Both the position numbers and the translations under genes were made by a program. A stretch of 64,000 bases of DNA from Massospora cicadina (taxonomy: Eukaryota > Entomophthoromycota > Entomophthoromycetes > Entomophthorales > Entomophthoraceae): assembly GCA_022478985.1 (NCBI GenBank), contig JAKSZP010005580.1, forward strand, positions 39,990 through 103,989. The letters run 5' to 3'. This document shows, piece by piece, positions 32,480 through 44,560 of this stretch (position 1 is the first letter of the stretch; each line of letters begins with the position of its first letter). Below the pieces are notes generated by a model, which saw only the letters and a program-made list of their open reading frames with translations, was not told where the DNA came from and did no database searches.

Positions 32480-33945
32480 CACTCCATTTTTTCCCTGGTA
32501 GTATTGACCTTGTTGCACGTAGTGCACAAGACTGTTAGGGAAGATTCACGCCAAGTTGCCAGGGCGACCAAATTTATAGAAGCTAACCCCATAAGAGCCA
32601 CTTTCATGATTTTTGTAGATGGTCCAGATCAGAAAGTTTGGGTCATTCAGCGTAACCAGGGCCAGGTCAGTAAGATGATTGCTGACGTTTGGCGTAACTA
32701 GGTCCTGGTTGGTAGGTAGGTTGCTTTTGATTTTTGTAAGCGGCCCCAGGGCGGTAGTTGAAATGTTGGGAACAAATTGGCCAAAGTTGAGGCGTGGAAT
32801 TATAGTAAGGCTGAGGGTTGCTAAGTGGGATGTGGGCTGGATGAGCGTATTATCCTGAGTAAGAGGGTACAGCAGAGGTAGTACTTTTCTACTTTATATT
32901 TGGCAGCGGAAAGTTAGGGTATATGCAACGCAAAAACTGTATAATTTTGAGCAGAGGAACGTCATCATCCAGAATTGGTTAAAATGCCTTTGTAAAGCTC
33001 TCAGTATGGTCTTACTGCAGAGGGCATCACGATGCACACATCATCTTCTACTAAGTATACTGTCCCAATCAACACATAGACTTCTGTTGTAAATCAATCA
33101 GCGAACTCCATGAGAGTCTTATTATGGCGAAATCTAATTGTCAAGAATTCCACCTTCCATTATGACATCATTGAGGTGCCCCAAGACTGTTGAAGCATGG
33201 TATCTTTCACATCTTGGTAGGTAATGGAGCCGAGCAGAAGATAGCAGGTGACTTGATTGTCGCTCCCAACGTCCAAGGCGGATATCAATAGTTTTGCTTT
33301 CCATTGGTAGGCTGCACCTTTTGCTGCAGGTTCAAAACATTTGAAGAAGCCATGGATATTCCCAATTTGATCAAATGGAGGAAACTTTTTGATATTGACC
33401 TCCTCTTCCTGTTCATGACTTTTTGGGGCATACTGAGGAGTGATTCAAGACCCAAAAGCAGTTTCTTGATGAGAAGATGGTCCAGAGGAAGTTGGAATGC
33501 CGCTGCTTCAGAGGTAGCATGTCCTTCTGCCATGGGTAGCACCACCATCACTTGAGGGAATTTGCACTCTAACTCATACACATATCCAGAGCTACCATCC
33601 TGGGTTTAGTAGCTCCGACCAACGTCATATTCCTCCTCATATTGTTCCCCCTTGTTGTCCTTCCTCTTCCTAATTAGAGGGCTTAAAGGTACTTGTCAAT
33701 TTCCGCTCAGCATGTTGCAGTCATTTGGTGGTATCATCCAAACGATTGGAGAATTCCTTATTTTGTTGTCCCAGAATTTGCATTTGACTAAACGTGCTAT
33801 TAAGCTGGTGCATAATGGCATTCCATTCTTGAAGCAGTTCAACCTGTTTCTTGAGCACTGCGTCAAAAGTGAGTTTGAGTTCCTCATAATAAGCTGGTGC
33901 AGCACTTTGTGAAGATTACCCAGCAACGTAGGTTTTATGGGACAT
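32480..33945 (-). pseudogene. Element B gag
   Basis: It starts at ATG 33945 (minus), 47 nt after the primer site. The N-terminal part (33945-33700) is rich in Glu, Gln, Lys and Leu, e.g. VLKKQVELLQEWNAIMHQL, a likely coiled coil. Capsid-like text follows. A degraded zinc knuckle (FGRPGNLA, cysteines lost) lies near 32550-32580. Stops are scattered. The coiled-coil N terminus is shared in style with gag of A and C. Confidence 0.6.
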
Positions 33946-33991
33946 AGCTGGTGACCGGAGATATTAAGATTTTAGTGGTTGATCAGAGGGT

Positions 33992-34009
33992 CCCCTGTTG
34001 TGAATACCA
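33992..34009 (-). other. Element B primer-binding site
   Basis: The minus strand reads TGGTATTCACAACAGGGG one base after the LTR. It agrees with TGGTGCTCACTACAGG of element D at most positions. Confidence 0.65.
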
Positions 34010-34010
34010 C

Positions 34011-34557
34011 TGTTAAAATTTTTGGGTAGTATCATTGAGATCCGCTGTAAGGGTCACACAGGTCAAACCCACTGAGCAACGGGCAGACAATGTGAGGATC
34101 TTTAGTCCTTTAAACAGACTGAAAATATAAGAAAATAGGAGCAATCACCCCAACAACACTTTTATTTATTTTATAAATACAGCGACTCTTTGCTGTTCCG
34201 CTCTCTCTAAAAACTAACTAAAAATTCAATCGCCCATCTCGCTTTTATACCAGCGACTTCAGACACTACTGCTCGCATAGCTTAGGGTATTTTAAGCCGC
34301 TGATTCTCCTTGGTTTTGGCTTGTTATTCTTAAGCTCTCTATTGTCCTAATTTGAGGTGATCTAAATTGTATTCATCAGATGTTGACATCGTCTTATCAC
34401 CTTATTTGGAGGTGATCCAATAACAACCCATTATAACCCAATATCTTCTCATCCCAAAGCGCTCAAATAATTGTAACTAATAACATGGTTGGCAGATTCT
34501 TCCCAATCCGCCATAGCTATTTCAGGCTTATTATCCACTCTTATTGGAATTGCGACA
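34011..34557 (-). repeat. Element B 5' LTR
   Basis: Partner of 28036-28585. Minus-strand ends are TGTCGCAATTCC and TTTTAACA. The TATAT duplication follows directly on the plus-strand right side. Confidence 0.9.
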
Positions 34558-34689
34558 TATATAAACATAATTTGAGCAACAATGCCCCAGGCATTTTGGC
34601 TTGCATTTTGGGTGCTTTTGCATCCCAACATGCAGGCCACTCTAAACTCTATCTGCCGCTCCCCCTAACATCACTAATCTGACAGAAAG

Positions 34690-35570
34690 ACAGCAGAAGG
34701 AGGTTCTTAAATTATTTGAAAAGTACTGGGATTTTCCCCCCAGGATGACCACGACTTAGGATGTGCAAAGAACGTAATATATGAAACACTAGGAAAAATT
34801 TACCAATATGGATGAGACCAATCCAAAGGCGAAAGCAGCTAAAGTGATAGTGGAAGAGAAAATCAGCAAAATAGTTGAGCACGGGCTCCTAGTTCCCTTG
34901 TCAAGCCCTTGGGGGAGCCCTAACTTGATTTTAGAAGATAGATGGCTTTAATTGGGTGTGATTGACTATCAGAGATTGAAGAAAATAATGAAGAAGGGTT
35001 CATATCTACTACCACAGATCAATGATGCATTATATCGCCTGGGAGAAGCAAAGTATTTCTCTGTGATTGATCTAATCACAGGATATTCACAAAATCAATT
35101 TGCCAATGGAAGATCAAAGTGTGCAATCATTACCGCGCAGGGGCTGTACCAACCAACTTGGATGCTACAAGGTCTTTTTAATGCGCCTGCAACGTTCTGA
35201 AGAGCCATGGATGCCATATTAAATGATTTGAAGTTGCCCTGCGTCTTGTTGTACTTGGACGACATAAAAGTGTTTAGTAGAACAAAAATCATTTCTTCAA
35301 AAAGAGTTGGAATATCTGGGGTTTATCATTAACTCCAGTGGGCTGCAGCTGCTGATACAAAAGATTGAAGCCATAGAGCGAATGGCTATCTTGAGGAGTG
35401 TCTGAGGTATCCAGGTGAGCCTTAGAATGGTTAAATATTATAGAAGATTCATACAGGATTTGAAAAAACGGCAAGCCCCTTTTCCATTTGCTGAAGGATC
35501 TGAAGAAAATATTTGTATGGAACAAAGAAGCTCAAGATCTCTTTGATGAGTTATGCTAGTATATGATAGA
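34690..35570 (+). pseudogene. Element A reverse transcriptase
   Basis: Reading resumes after the nested insertions: KIVEHGLLVPLSSPWGSPN near 34868-34924, then LPQINDALYRLGEAKYFSVIDL, and the catalytic YLDD at 35252-35263 in LLYLDDIKVFS. The part following YLDD appears shortened by a deletion around 35280. A stop splits the frame at about 34949. Confidence 0.75.
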
Positions 35571-35960
35571 CTCTCTGGTTTTGTAATATTCAAATTTCAA
35601 TTGAGAGTTTAGGAATTCAAATCAATGCTTTGTTAATACCGATTGGCGACGTCCTGAGCCAAGTGGATGAACTTGGGGACAAACATCCAGTATCCTATGT
35701 GAGATGGTCGTTATCAGCAGCAGAAAGAAATTACACCATTACTGAGCATGAATGACTAGCAGTAATTTATGCCTATAAGCAGTTTAAGGTGTATATCCAC
35801 GTTATGCAATTTAAAGTGGTGATGAAGCACTTCTCCCTGAACTGACTGCATAATCTAAAAGAACCAGAAGGACGTCTGGTCCAATGGGCACTGAAACTTC
35901 AAGCTTACGACTTTAAAAATTGTCCATTGAGCGCAAACTGCCCATCAAAATGCGGATGGG
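35571..35960 (+). pseudogene. Element A RNase H region
   Basis: Fragments match the RT-RNase H connection and RNase H of element C: a TEHEXLAVIYAYKQFKVYIHVMQF-like block near 35738-35810 and an EPEGRLVQWALKLQAYDF-like block near 35862-35915, in broken frames. Confidence 0.6.
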
Positions 35961-36159
35961 CTATCAAGGTTACCAATGGTCCAAGTGGTACACCATCAGG
36001 CTGATGAACTATTACAGAGGATGGTTGGTGGAGAAGTCAGGAACAAACCCCAAGAAATCTAGGGTACGTTTCAAAAAGCAATGGAAAACACTAATACCAA
36101 GGATGGACAAGTATCTAAAATGACATATAGAAAAGACTGATATTTTCCAAAAACCATCT

Positions 36160-37190
36160 GAATGAGCGGCAATAGTTCAAGCTGCAAATAAGGGTGTTGG
36201 GAATGGAGGCCTGAGAAAACAACTAACCACATTTGCCAGTATTATTGAGAATCTATCAACTATGAAGTGGCCAATTATATGGCTTGCTGCGTGGAGTTCC
36301 AGTTGCATAAACCACACAAGAACGCTACTTGTTATATTGACAGATATTTCCAGGATTGATTGGGATACAGTGTCCATTGACATTATAAGACCACTGACTA
36401 TGATCACAGGGGAATCAAATATATAATAGTTGCAATCGACCATCTGACTAGATAGGTCGAGATGAAGGCCCTGATGAAAGTGAATGCTAAAAGTACTGCA
36501 CAGTTTATCCTAGACAAGTTGTATACCGCCATGGATGCCTGCAAGTATTGTTAAACAACAAGGAGCGCATTTAACGTCCCACATGATCCCAAGGTTGAAT
36601 GAGATAATGGGGATTTGAGGAGTCATTTCAGTACCTTACTGGCTGGAGATAAATGGACTGGTAGAGCGAGTAAATGGAACACTGGACATTATGCTGAGGA
36701 AGCTAGTCGCTGAGAGAACTTCTGCATGGAGATCATACTTCAGTTTGGTGACATGTTCTTTCAACATTAGTCACCATATGGCAACAGGAAAAATGCCGTT
36801 TGAGTTGCTGTATGGAAGAAGAGCTGCATTACCACTTTTTTTATATTTGGCAGTTGAGCCAACATTCAGGATGAGTGAAGAGCAGTACCTATTTCACCTA
36901 TCAAACATCATAATCAAGGTGCAATAACAAGCATTTTATACAACCTTTAAGAAAAGATCAAGACCAAAACAATGGATGATAAGAACCAACTGGCATTACA
37001 CAAATACCATGTAGGCGATAGGGTAGCCTATTGCAATATGCATGTCTTTGGGAGAAGAAAAAATTAGATGCGCTTTGGTTGGGTCTGTTTGAGATTATTG
37101 TTAAAATGGTGATAGATGAATATTTCAGCAGAAAATCTTGCAGCTGATATAATAGTGAACAGGGTCCATGCAAAGTACCTAAAGCAGTGG
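36160..37190 (+). pseudogene. Element A integrase
   Basis: AIDHLTR near 36433-36453 belongs to the catalytic core. LVERVNGT-like text near 36659-36682 carries the catalytic Glu. The open frame 36691-36927 gives the following helices with ISHHMATGKMPFELLYGRR, a hallmark of Ty3/gypsy integrases. The C-terminal part (to about 37190) includes YHVGDRVAY. Stops and frameshifts are frequent. Confidence 0.68.
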
Positions 37191-37199
37191 ATCCAAGTA

Positions 37200-38397
37200 A
37201 AAAAGAATGAGAGTGTTCCCAAGGGACCGCTAAACCATTAAAGATGGTTATGTCCTGAAAATTTTTGATTAAGTCCTAAAAAGGACTGCAAACCAAAAAT
37301 ATATGGTTAGGTCTTAAAAATAAGACCTCTGAACCATGAAAACTGGTAGTTCAGGGTATACCTAGGAACTAGTTTGGGGGAATAATAGAAGAAAAGATGG
37401 ACAGCTGAACCAAGTAAAGGTTATGTCCCATGGTTTTTTAAATTTTTTATTTGAGGTGGGCTGACTTGGGAACAATATCAAACTGATGAAGGACAGTGAA
37501 GAAAATGGGAGTCACACCTATAAATAATAATAAGAAAAAACAATAACAAATTGATAAAATATGGAAAAAAGAAAAGAAAAAAGAAAAAAGAATAGCACAA
37601 AAAGAAGTGTATATTTTATAATTTTCTTTTTTTTATTCTCAATTCAGGGATGATTTCGTTTATGCATCTCTTAGGGGAGGGAGAATGTATGAAAGTAGGT
37701 ATAAAATCCCATTGAAATCTATTTGAGATCAAACACTAGTAAGGGCTAGACCCAATTGAAGCCAAGTTTGTTAAGCAGAAGCTGAGACATGAGAGAATGT
37801 GATATGGGAAGTGAAAATCAAAGTGTTGGTACTAGCCAAATGCAATATTCCAGATTGGAGAGAAAAACAGCAGAAAGGAAAAGGGAGTCAGTTAATAACC
37901 CTGAGCAATCCCAATATGGCCTGGAGACAGAGTATTAGTCTTGAGTTCCTGTCAACAGGCTTCATTAAGAACGTTGGGAATGTGGGCCAGCATGGCCAAG
38001 GGATACTGGATGGAGATTGCCAAATCATGACCCCAATCAGAGCCATTAGAGGGAGACAACAGTGCGAAGCACCAGAAATAAGGTAGTTGTGCAACAAGTA
38101 AATGACATCCTGAAGGAGATGACTATAAGCTTCTTGGAATTAGAAACATAACAAACAATGGAAGTTAGGGGAGGCCGGAAGCTTTGTGGTCCAACTCTAA
38201 AGAACTTAACCTACAAAACAAAGAGCGTAGGCTGAAGCATCTCAATCCAAGATGCTTGAGAGATCAGAGGTGTATAGAGCCTCAGCAAGGACTATGGTTA
38301 CCCTGTTCCTTATATCTCAATTAGAGAGCTCAAATTGTTCTTAATTTCCAATAGTTAATTTGGATGAAAGTACTGCTGGTTTGTAATATTGGCTCAT
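37200..38397. other. Element A region between integrase and antisense frame
   Basis: Starts with a short repeated phrase (GTCCTGAAAATTTTTGATTAAGTCCTAAAAAGGACTG and a near copy about 50 bp on), then A-rich text. At 37665-37690 a purine run (TAGGGGAGGGAGAATG) resembles a polypurine tract and could be an internal or second one. The 95-residue frame at 37799-38086 is unrecognised. Confidence 0.35.
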
Positions 38398-38866
38398 TCA
38401 AAAAAGGAACTCTGGAAGAAAATTAACTCCGGCACAAAACTGCTGACTGATATTGGACAGCATTGCTTCAATAGGCTTGATGATTATAATTGAATAATCC
38501 GCAAAAGGAGCTGAATCTAACAAAGTGTCAAAGTCCAATTTAAGAACTAATGGAAGTGGGTGAATCAGCCACAATTTGTTTGAGAAGGTTGCTATTCTGG
38601 TGGGACCATCTAGTACTAAAAAAAAGGTTGCTATTCTGGTTTCATTGGGATCATATACCATTTCTGGTAGTTTAGCAGAAGGACTACCTACATGCACTTG
38701 ACTTTGATTATGGGTCCTAGAGGGACCATAAAATAGATTTCTTTTAGCAGTACAACTCATTAATTGGAAGAGGCGGACATCTTCAGAAGAAAAATTGTCC
38801 AGATATTGCTGATACAGGGAGTTGATGAATTTAACATATTTTCAGGATGAGCTGGATGAGCTGGGT
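38398..38866 (-). pseudogene. Element A antisense reading frame
   Basis: It lies on the opposite strand from gag-pol, between integrase and the 3' LTR. It begins with a serine-rich segment (about 38845-38866), has a stop at about 38842, then reads openly to 38398. Its start, Y-x-x-F-I-x-S-L-x-x-x-x-Y-x-x-F, lines up with Y-x-x-F-V-x-S-L-x-x-x-x-W-x-x-F at the start of the antisense frame of element C, and a C-terminal Leu/Phe-rich block also lines up. Element A and C sense genes are diverged, so a shared antisense protein is suggested. Function is unknown. Microinsertion 4 lies inside it and adds 39 nt, keeping the frame open. Confidence 0.55.
38585..38640 (+). mobile_element. Microinsertion 4: 22-bp A-tailed insert with 17-bp target duplication
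   Basis: AAGGTTGCTATTCTGGT stands at 38585-38601 and 38624-38640. The insert is GGGACCATCTAGTACT plus the A tail (eight A residues, two shared with the target). The duplication is perfect. Confidence 0.87.
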
Positions 38867-39444
38867 GAGGTTGAACTTTTTATAAAATAGTCAACATTAT
38901 CCAAATTGGTGAATATTAAGCTCAAATTTACTCTAATTTTGGCACAATTATTTTCTAATTTATGAAATAAGCTTTTCAAAAAAGAGAAAATTGTAATAAA
39001 ACTATGAGCAAAGATTTATTAAGAGAAAATAACCAGAGCATTTATAATTAATCATTCTTATTTTTGCCATGAGAAAGACATTGACAGTAGTAACCCCCTG
39101 CTAAGGGTGATGAGGGAGATCAATGAATCAAGGACGCTGAACCAAGATCCTGAAGATGACAAAAAGTCATATGCCCTGACCAGTGGAAAACTGGCTTTTT
39201 GGGACTAGTATCAGAACAAACAAACATACTAAGCTGGCATGGCAGTGGGTTGTGAGGACCGTGGTATGAGGAGGCGACAGTTAGGAAAAAGGAAGAGAAC
39301 CGCAGGCCAAAGGTTGTCATGAGCAGCGTTGAGTGCATAACAGCTGTGCGCCACTGGAAACTAAGAAGTAATTGACCTGGCCTAAGGCAGCATTCTCCTG
39401 TCCCAATCTTATTCTCACTGGAAATCTAGGCAAGAGGGAGGATA

Positions 39445-40545
39445 TGTTGAGATTTTTGCCCATCTTTCCAGCATCATAGTTATCTACTGGTTTGCTAAGG
39501 GATAAGTCTCACTAGCAAATGAATCAGATTTGGTTTATTTCGATTTTGGCTTAATAATGTCCTCAGGTTTTTGGGTAATTCGCCAGGTTCAGATCCATAA
39601 AGATGATTTGTGTGAATGCTTAGTATCTTGTCAGGCAGAGTTGCTGACAAAATCAAAGCATCTGATAGTTGATCGTTGATTAACTATTAGTGCACCAATT
39701 GAGATTGGACAGGTTTTATCAACGACTGATTCTGAATTCAATCAGCTATTGTGAGGCGAGTGATGACGCCTGCAACTAGAAAATCAATCATTTGGTTTGT
39801 GATCTGCTATAATGGGTTTAAGAGTCCCATCAACTAAGCAGGTCGCTAGCTATATGTGGTTGATTTGCTTGGATAAAGAGGAAAATGTTAGGGACACGTT
39901 TTATGAATCTTTCTGTTTTAGGTCTCAAGGATGTTTAATGATTAAATCCTTAGCACAATATAAAAAAATATTGCTAAAAAGAGACTTTGTAGAAAAATCC
40001 ATGGGCAATGGCTGCCGTTTTATGGCTGAGGTGCTACCCAAAAAGTTGGGTACTAATTTCCCCTATATATCTCAAGTTTTTATCTATAAAGAAGATCAGA
40101 TATTACCCTATATCTAATTTAATAGCAAATTTTATTCATCTTTAGTTAATTATTGTTGTAGTACAATAATTGCAGACTTTTTTGCGTGATAAATAGTAAG
40201 GATTGGATATCCCTAGAAGAGAATCAGATCTTTGACATAGATCTCCACAAACTCAGCGTGATGATACTAAGGACTGGGAACCTCTGAATCTGAGAGTAGA
40301 TTAAGTTTAGCTGGGGTAGGGAAGAAGTCCCTAAATGTCAACATAATCAGTAATTTTTGTGGATCATTTCAAGTTTAGCATTGGACCGCTATTCAACTGG
40401 ATTTATTTATTTATCTAGAGATAATGCTCTTTATACTATTATCGCCATATATTTAACACTATCAAGCAACGCAAATCATGCACATAACTGAATCTGTGCA
40501 ATTAACTTCTGACAACGATTGTCTAAAAAGCTCAGATTTTAAAGA
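39445..40545 (+). repeat. Element A 3' LTR
   Basis: Starts TGTTGAG, preceded by a polypurine tract. It aligns with 22196-23295 to its end near TTTAAAGA, where the 5' copy has TTTAACA. It is part of the same repeat pair although 17 kb away. Confidence 0.82.
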
Positions 40546-43199
40546 TAATGCTTATGCTAACCAAATCAACAATACTCCATTTAAACAAAAAAATTTTACC
40601 TGAGCATCAGCATCCAAAGTGAAAAATCCTGAAAGGTTAATCAAATAAAAAAATTTTAGAGGAATCAATAATGGCACTAAAATACACAAGTGCTATTAAA
40701 GTCACAAGAAGTACAAGTGCATTGATTAGCTCTAGTATAAAAACCATATGATTTGGGTTATATTATAAGATTTAGAGCAAGAGAGTTTAGTAGCCTTAGG
40801 AATTTGAACTCATTGTATTTGAAGCCAAGATGAAAGTGCGCAATTTATTATTGAGATGTGATTGAAAACACAACTATTCTCAAGTCTTATTAATCAAACT
40901 CAGAAACAAAATATTTTTATTAATTCTAGTTTGGCAAGCCCAACTTTACAGCTCAAAAATATATTGTTTATTATACTTGATCTTTTGGTTAATGCTTTAT
41001 CAGCCTAAGGCCCAAAATCCTTATCATATTAGGTTTATAAGCACAGCGCAATTTACCTTATGACGCTGAGATTCATGACTGAGAATCCTTTAGATAATTC
41101 TTACCGTTTTTTCCTCACTGGCCAATGAGATAGGGGTTGTTAAAATCTAGGGGCTGTGTACTCTTTCAAAATTATAGCTCGTTTTAGCTCCCTATACTTT
41201 TGCACAGGTCCCTTGCATGTGAATTGTATGAATTGCTGATAAATAATTGATTGGGGTAGTAGTAGTATGCAGACTATTACTCTAGTTGAATTACTTTTAC
41301 CAAAAAACCATTAGTACCAATGCTATACCAATGCTTGTCCTAACCTTTGGAAGTTCTTCTGCAATATTGGTAGGAACTTATTCCATATTTTAATAGAACT
41401 TAACTTAGGATTAGGTATAGTGGTTCTTCTCTCTTTTCACGCAGAGTATGAAGAAATAACAATAAAATAAATAATGATCTCTTATCCTTTTAAATCAAGT
41501 CTCAAGAGAAAATGTGACAGCCTAAATTAATAAAGTATATAATATGAAAGTAACTTTTTATATGTAGATATCTGAATTATTTAGAAAAATGCAAGGGAAT
41601 TTGTAAATGAATTTAACGCTCAACTCTTATGCTGGCAACCTAATTGGAAACAGCACCGCCGCTGATAAATTAACCCTTCAGGGTTACTCCAAAATGATTT
41701 TCCTCATTGGTTTAGTTGGGATTATACAGACTATCAATGTAACCTCTTCCAGGTTGAAATGAAAAAAATGTCACAACGCCTTTTCTCAACCCTAGTATGT
41801 CACCCTTATTAGGTTAACAACCTGCTTAGATAATGGGACTTTTACCCACAAGGAGCAGGTTGTGATTACTAAAAGTTTAGCTTTCAAGTTTCATATAGCA
41901 GGCGCTATCTCTAGCCTAGCAACTCATAAACCCCTTAGCCAATCAGTGTAAAACCTGATTGATTCCTACAAGTTGATTAGTTATCAATATTGCAATTGAC
42001 AATCTAATCTTTTTTGTTAAGGATCATCTCTGACAAAACATTAGGCAATCCAGCATATTGAAACCTGGAGAATTACTAAATATTCGCTGAGATACTTTTC
42101 TGAACAATAGTTATCGTAGATTTTTGATAAAACCCCACATCCAACAGTAGGATATATCCTTAGTGGACAAGCAGATTTAATATAATTAATTAAGGAGGGT
42201 AAGGTGGGATTATCAAAGTACCATTAAGACAATTGCCCAACCAACTCATTATCATCTTCATATTAAGTTTGAGGTTGTATTTCATAATTTAACTCTCCTA
42301 TTTGCCCATTAATAACCATATGTCACCTATTATGCCTTGATACCTGTTAGCATTCTAATAACAGATAATGGAAACCTCTCAAGTGTGTTACATTATTGAT
42401 CTCATCCAGTATCAAATGATGAATTCTGAACTATTTCAACCCTGAACCTGGACTATGCCATCTTTTCCTACATTCTGAATTTATTTTACCTCACACCTGG
42501 TATGCGCCTATCACTCATTATAACTTTAATTATTCCTGGCACTTTAATTAGTACTAACTTTTTACCAACAAAGTATTTCTTACTTTATATTTCTATTAAA
42601 GTTAAGTAGAAGTCATAGTCCTTAGAATTAAATAATTGCTATAACAACAACTATAATAAGATATCCATTAGGATCCAAGCAGAGTTTAATAGGATAGACC
42701 TTATCAAGTGGACAGAGGTTAAGAGATAAAGAGGATCTAAGGAGTTCAAAGAAGGGACAAAAAGCCTGAGCAATTAGTGTAATTTTTCCAGTCAGCACAC
42801 TCTCCCTTATCAAATTTACAAAAAATACCTTACTTTCTTAATAAATAGACCTTAAATTATCTCACAAAAACTAATTTTTCTGTATGTATCACTTTGGTGC
42901 TAATAACCAAAAGTTAGAGGGTATGGACTAAGCCTAAGTTTCAATTAGAGAATGAGAAGATTTGGGGCTAAACAAAAAGCTACCATCAAGTATTGTTCAA
43001 GGCCTTACAACGTTTGGACATTTTTGGACCATGAGTAAAGTCCAGTTGCAATTAAAATAGCAGTTTAGATAGACTAGTGATGAGCTTTATGACTTAATAT
43101 ATATTTATCTCTCTCAGAAGAACAGTTCTCTTACCATGTAGCCAAAGTTTTAAAATGGTCTCAAGTTGTAAACTAGAAGAGAGGTAGATATCGCGAAAT
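40546..43199. other. No recognisable gene
   Basis: AT-rich, with stops in all frames and no long open frame. Text at 41590-41990 reads in short pieces that could be an old gag, but no conserved block is present. Confidence 0.4.
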
Positions 43200-43700
43200 T
43201 GACCTTGGGCTCCGCTAGTGTGCCAGGGCAACCAGTATGAAGACTGGTGGCCCTTTGTTATTTCACCTTCATTGGTGTACCAACCCCTACAAGTCCTGTG
43301 TCCAACCTACCAACTAACCACCAATGGCTTCACTTTTAGCCCCAGGCGTCCTTGGCATGTGCCCCGGCAAGTCCTGCCCCCTTCCTGGGCGGCTCAGGAA
43401 CTCCCACGCTGCCCCACCCTCGCAACCCTTCACCAAGCCATCTGGGCATGCCCCGGCAAGTCCATCCACCTTCTTGGGCAGCTATGGCACCTCCCGCGCT
43501 GCACCCCGCTAGGGTTGGTGGCTATGCAGCTCACCATTGGTAGCCAGCTGGCCAGGTTCCCACTGGTTCCTCATAAGGAGGAGGTATGGGAGCTGGCAGC
43601 GCCAGCCACTCCAGGCGTGATCACCCGCGCCTTTGGGGATCTCCTATACAACCTTTCCCACTCTAGTTGCACCAAGCTACTTCAAACAAACATGAAAGAT
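43200..43700 (+). repeat. GC-rich island with two 65-bp direct repeats
   Basis: A sharp rise in G+C against AT-rich flanks. Two copies of a unit around GCATGTGCCCCGGCAAGTCC (43358-43377) and GCATGCCCCGGCAAGTCC (43445-43462) continue for about 65 bp each: CCTTCCTGGGCGGCTC...CCCACGCTGC and CCTTCTTGGGCAGCTA...CCCGCGCTGC. A 163-residue plus-strand frame spans it, but its composition (Pro, Leu, Trp, Cys) and the near-equal openness of other frames argue against a real protein. It could be a GC-rich LTR or a remnant of a host exon or promoter. Confidence 0.45.
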
Positions 43701-44220
43701 GACAAATGAGAAATGTTTATTAGGAAGGAATAAGTGAAAATTTAATACTACTTTCAGGGCTATGGTGCCCAAGTACTCTTTTGTCAATCAACTACTGGAA
43801 AACCCATCAGCCTCTTGGTGCCACAACTCTCTATCAGATCAGAAACTCTATTCATTCATACTCATAGCGATTCCCTCCAGATCTGCTCACTGATCACCAA
43901 ATACAAATTAGGTTAATCCATCCTCAGCATAAGTCACTGGTCGATTGTATATAAACTCATAGATAAATAGAAATTTGAGCATTCTCGGCATCAGTCACTG
44001 GTGCTCTGAATTAGTCAGTGGAACCATTTTGGACTATTCATAATGGATTCATCAACTTTCCACTGGAAACTCCCACAACGACCTTAGGATGGCATTTCAG
44101 CAGCTAATGCAGCTTCCATCAAACATAAACTCGAACAAACATATAATATTAAATAGTATCAAACTAGGTAATTAGCCAGCAATTATGCCTGACTAACCAA
44201 AACCCTAATTCGGATACTAT
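43701..44220. other. No recognisable gene
   Basis: The phrase CATCAGTCACTGG / CATAAGTCACTGG / AGTCAGTGGAACC recurs at about 43928, 43990 and 44013, a small decayed repeat. Otherwise nothing is seen. Confidence 0.35.
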
Positions 44221-44239
44221 CAGAAGGATACATCTGGTT

Positions 44240-44560
44240 AAAATCCTGACAGTAGATAAAATGAAAAGATGGGCGAAACAGACTACTTTTTGAGTTATAA
44301 AGCACTGATGTTTATAGGATGTGTGGGGATGTGATGCTCATGGGACCTTAGTGGCTCTGTACAATCAGGAATTTTTACAGTCTATTGAATTGACTGCCAG
44401 GTTGGCGTCCTCATTGTTCTGAGTCATCCTCATGACCACAATAGGTGGTCATGCTTCAAGTTCAGGAAGCAGCGATGAACTTTAGAAGGCATCTCCATCA
44501 ATTCTTATGCACATGATGCTTCCTTTTCAAAACTTGTACTAGTGCATTCAAGGCCAGGTT
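44240..44560 (-). repeat. Element D-like LTR, antisense, diverged
   Basis: The plus strand resembles the reverse complement of the D LTR: a GATGTTTATAGGATG run near 44308 (TATA region), CAATCAGGAATTTTTACAG near 44366, and GAATTGACTGCCAGGTTGGC (44387-44406) against GATTGACTGCCAGATTGGCA. No internal region or second copy was seen, so it is probably a solo LTR of a D relative. Confidence 0.55.

Larger units (their letters stand above)
28036..34557 (-). mobile_element. Element B: Ty3/gypsy-type LTR retrotransposon nested in element A
   Basis: LTRs of about 550 bp (28036-28585 and 34011-34557), TGT...ACA ends, and a perfect 5-bp target duplication TATAT (28031-28035 and 34558-34562) are seen. On the minus strand the order is primer site, gag, protease, RT, RNase H, integrase, polypurine tract. 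Integrase ends about 430 bp before the 3' LTR, too little room for the antisense frame of A and C. Frames are broken, but less so in RT and integrase than in A. Confidence 0.92.
22196..40545 (+). mobile_element. Element A: Ty3/gypsy-type LTR retrotransposon interrupted by element B and other insertions
   Basis: Direct LTRs of about 1.1 kb stand at 22196-23295 and 39445-about 40545. The internal order on the plus strand is primer site, gag with zinc knuckle, protease, (insertions), reverse transcriptase, RNase H, integrase, and an antisense frame before the polypurine tract GCAAGAGGGAGGATA (39430-39444). Element B splits it between protease and reverse transcriptase. No clear target duplication was found at the outer ends (ATATT before; TAATG after the most likely end), so the right end may be damaged. 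The whole copy is degraded. Confidence 0.8.

Noticed and set aside
22191..40550. Target duplication for element A
   Set aside because: ATATT before the left LTR does not match the bases after the right LTR at any plausible end.
43218..43709. 163-codon frame as a real gene
   Set aside because: The frame results from GC-richness and a duplicated unit; two other frames are also open over the repeat, and no domain is recognisable.
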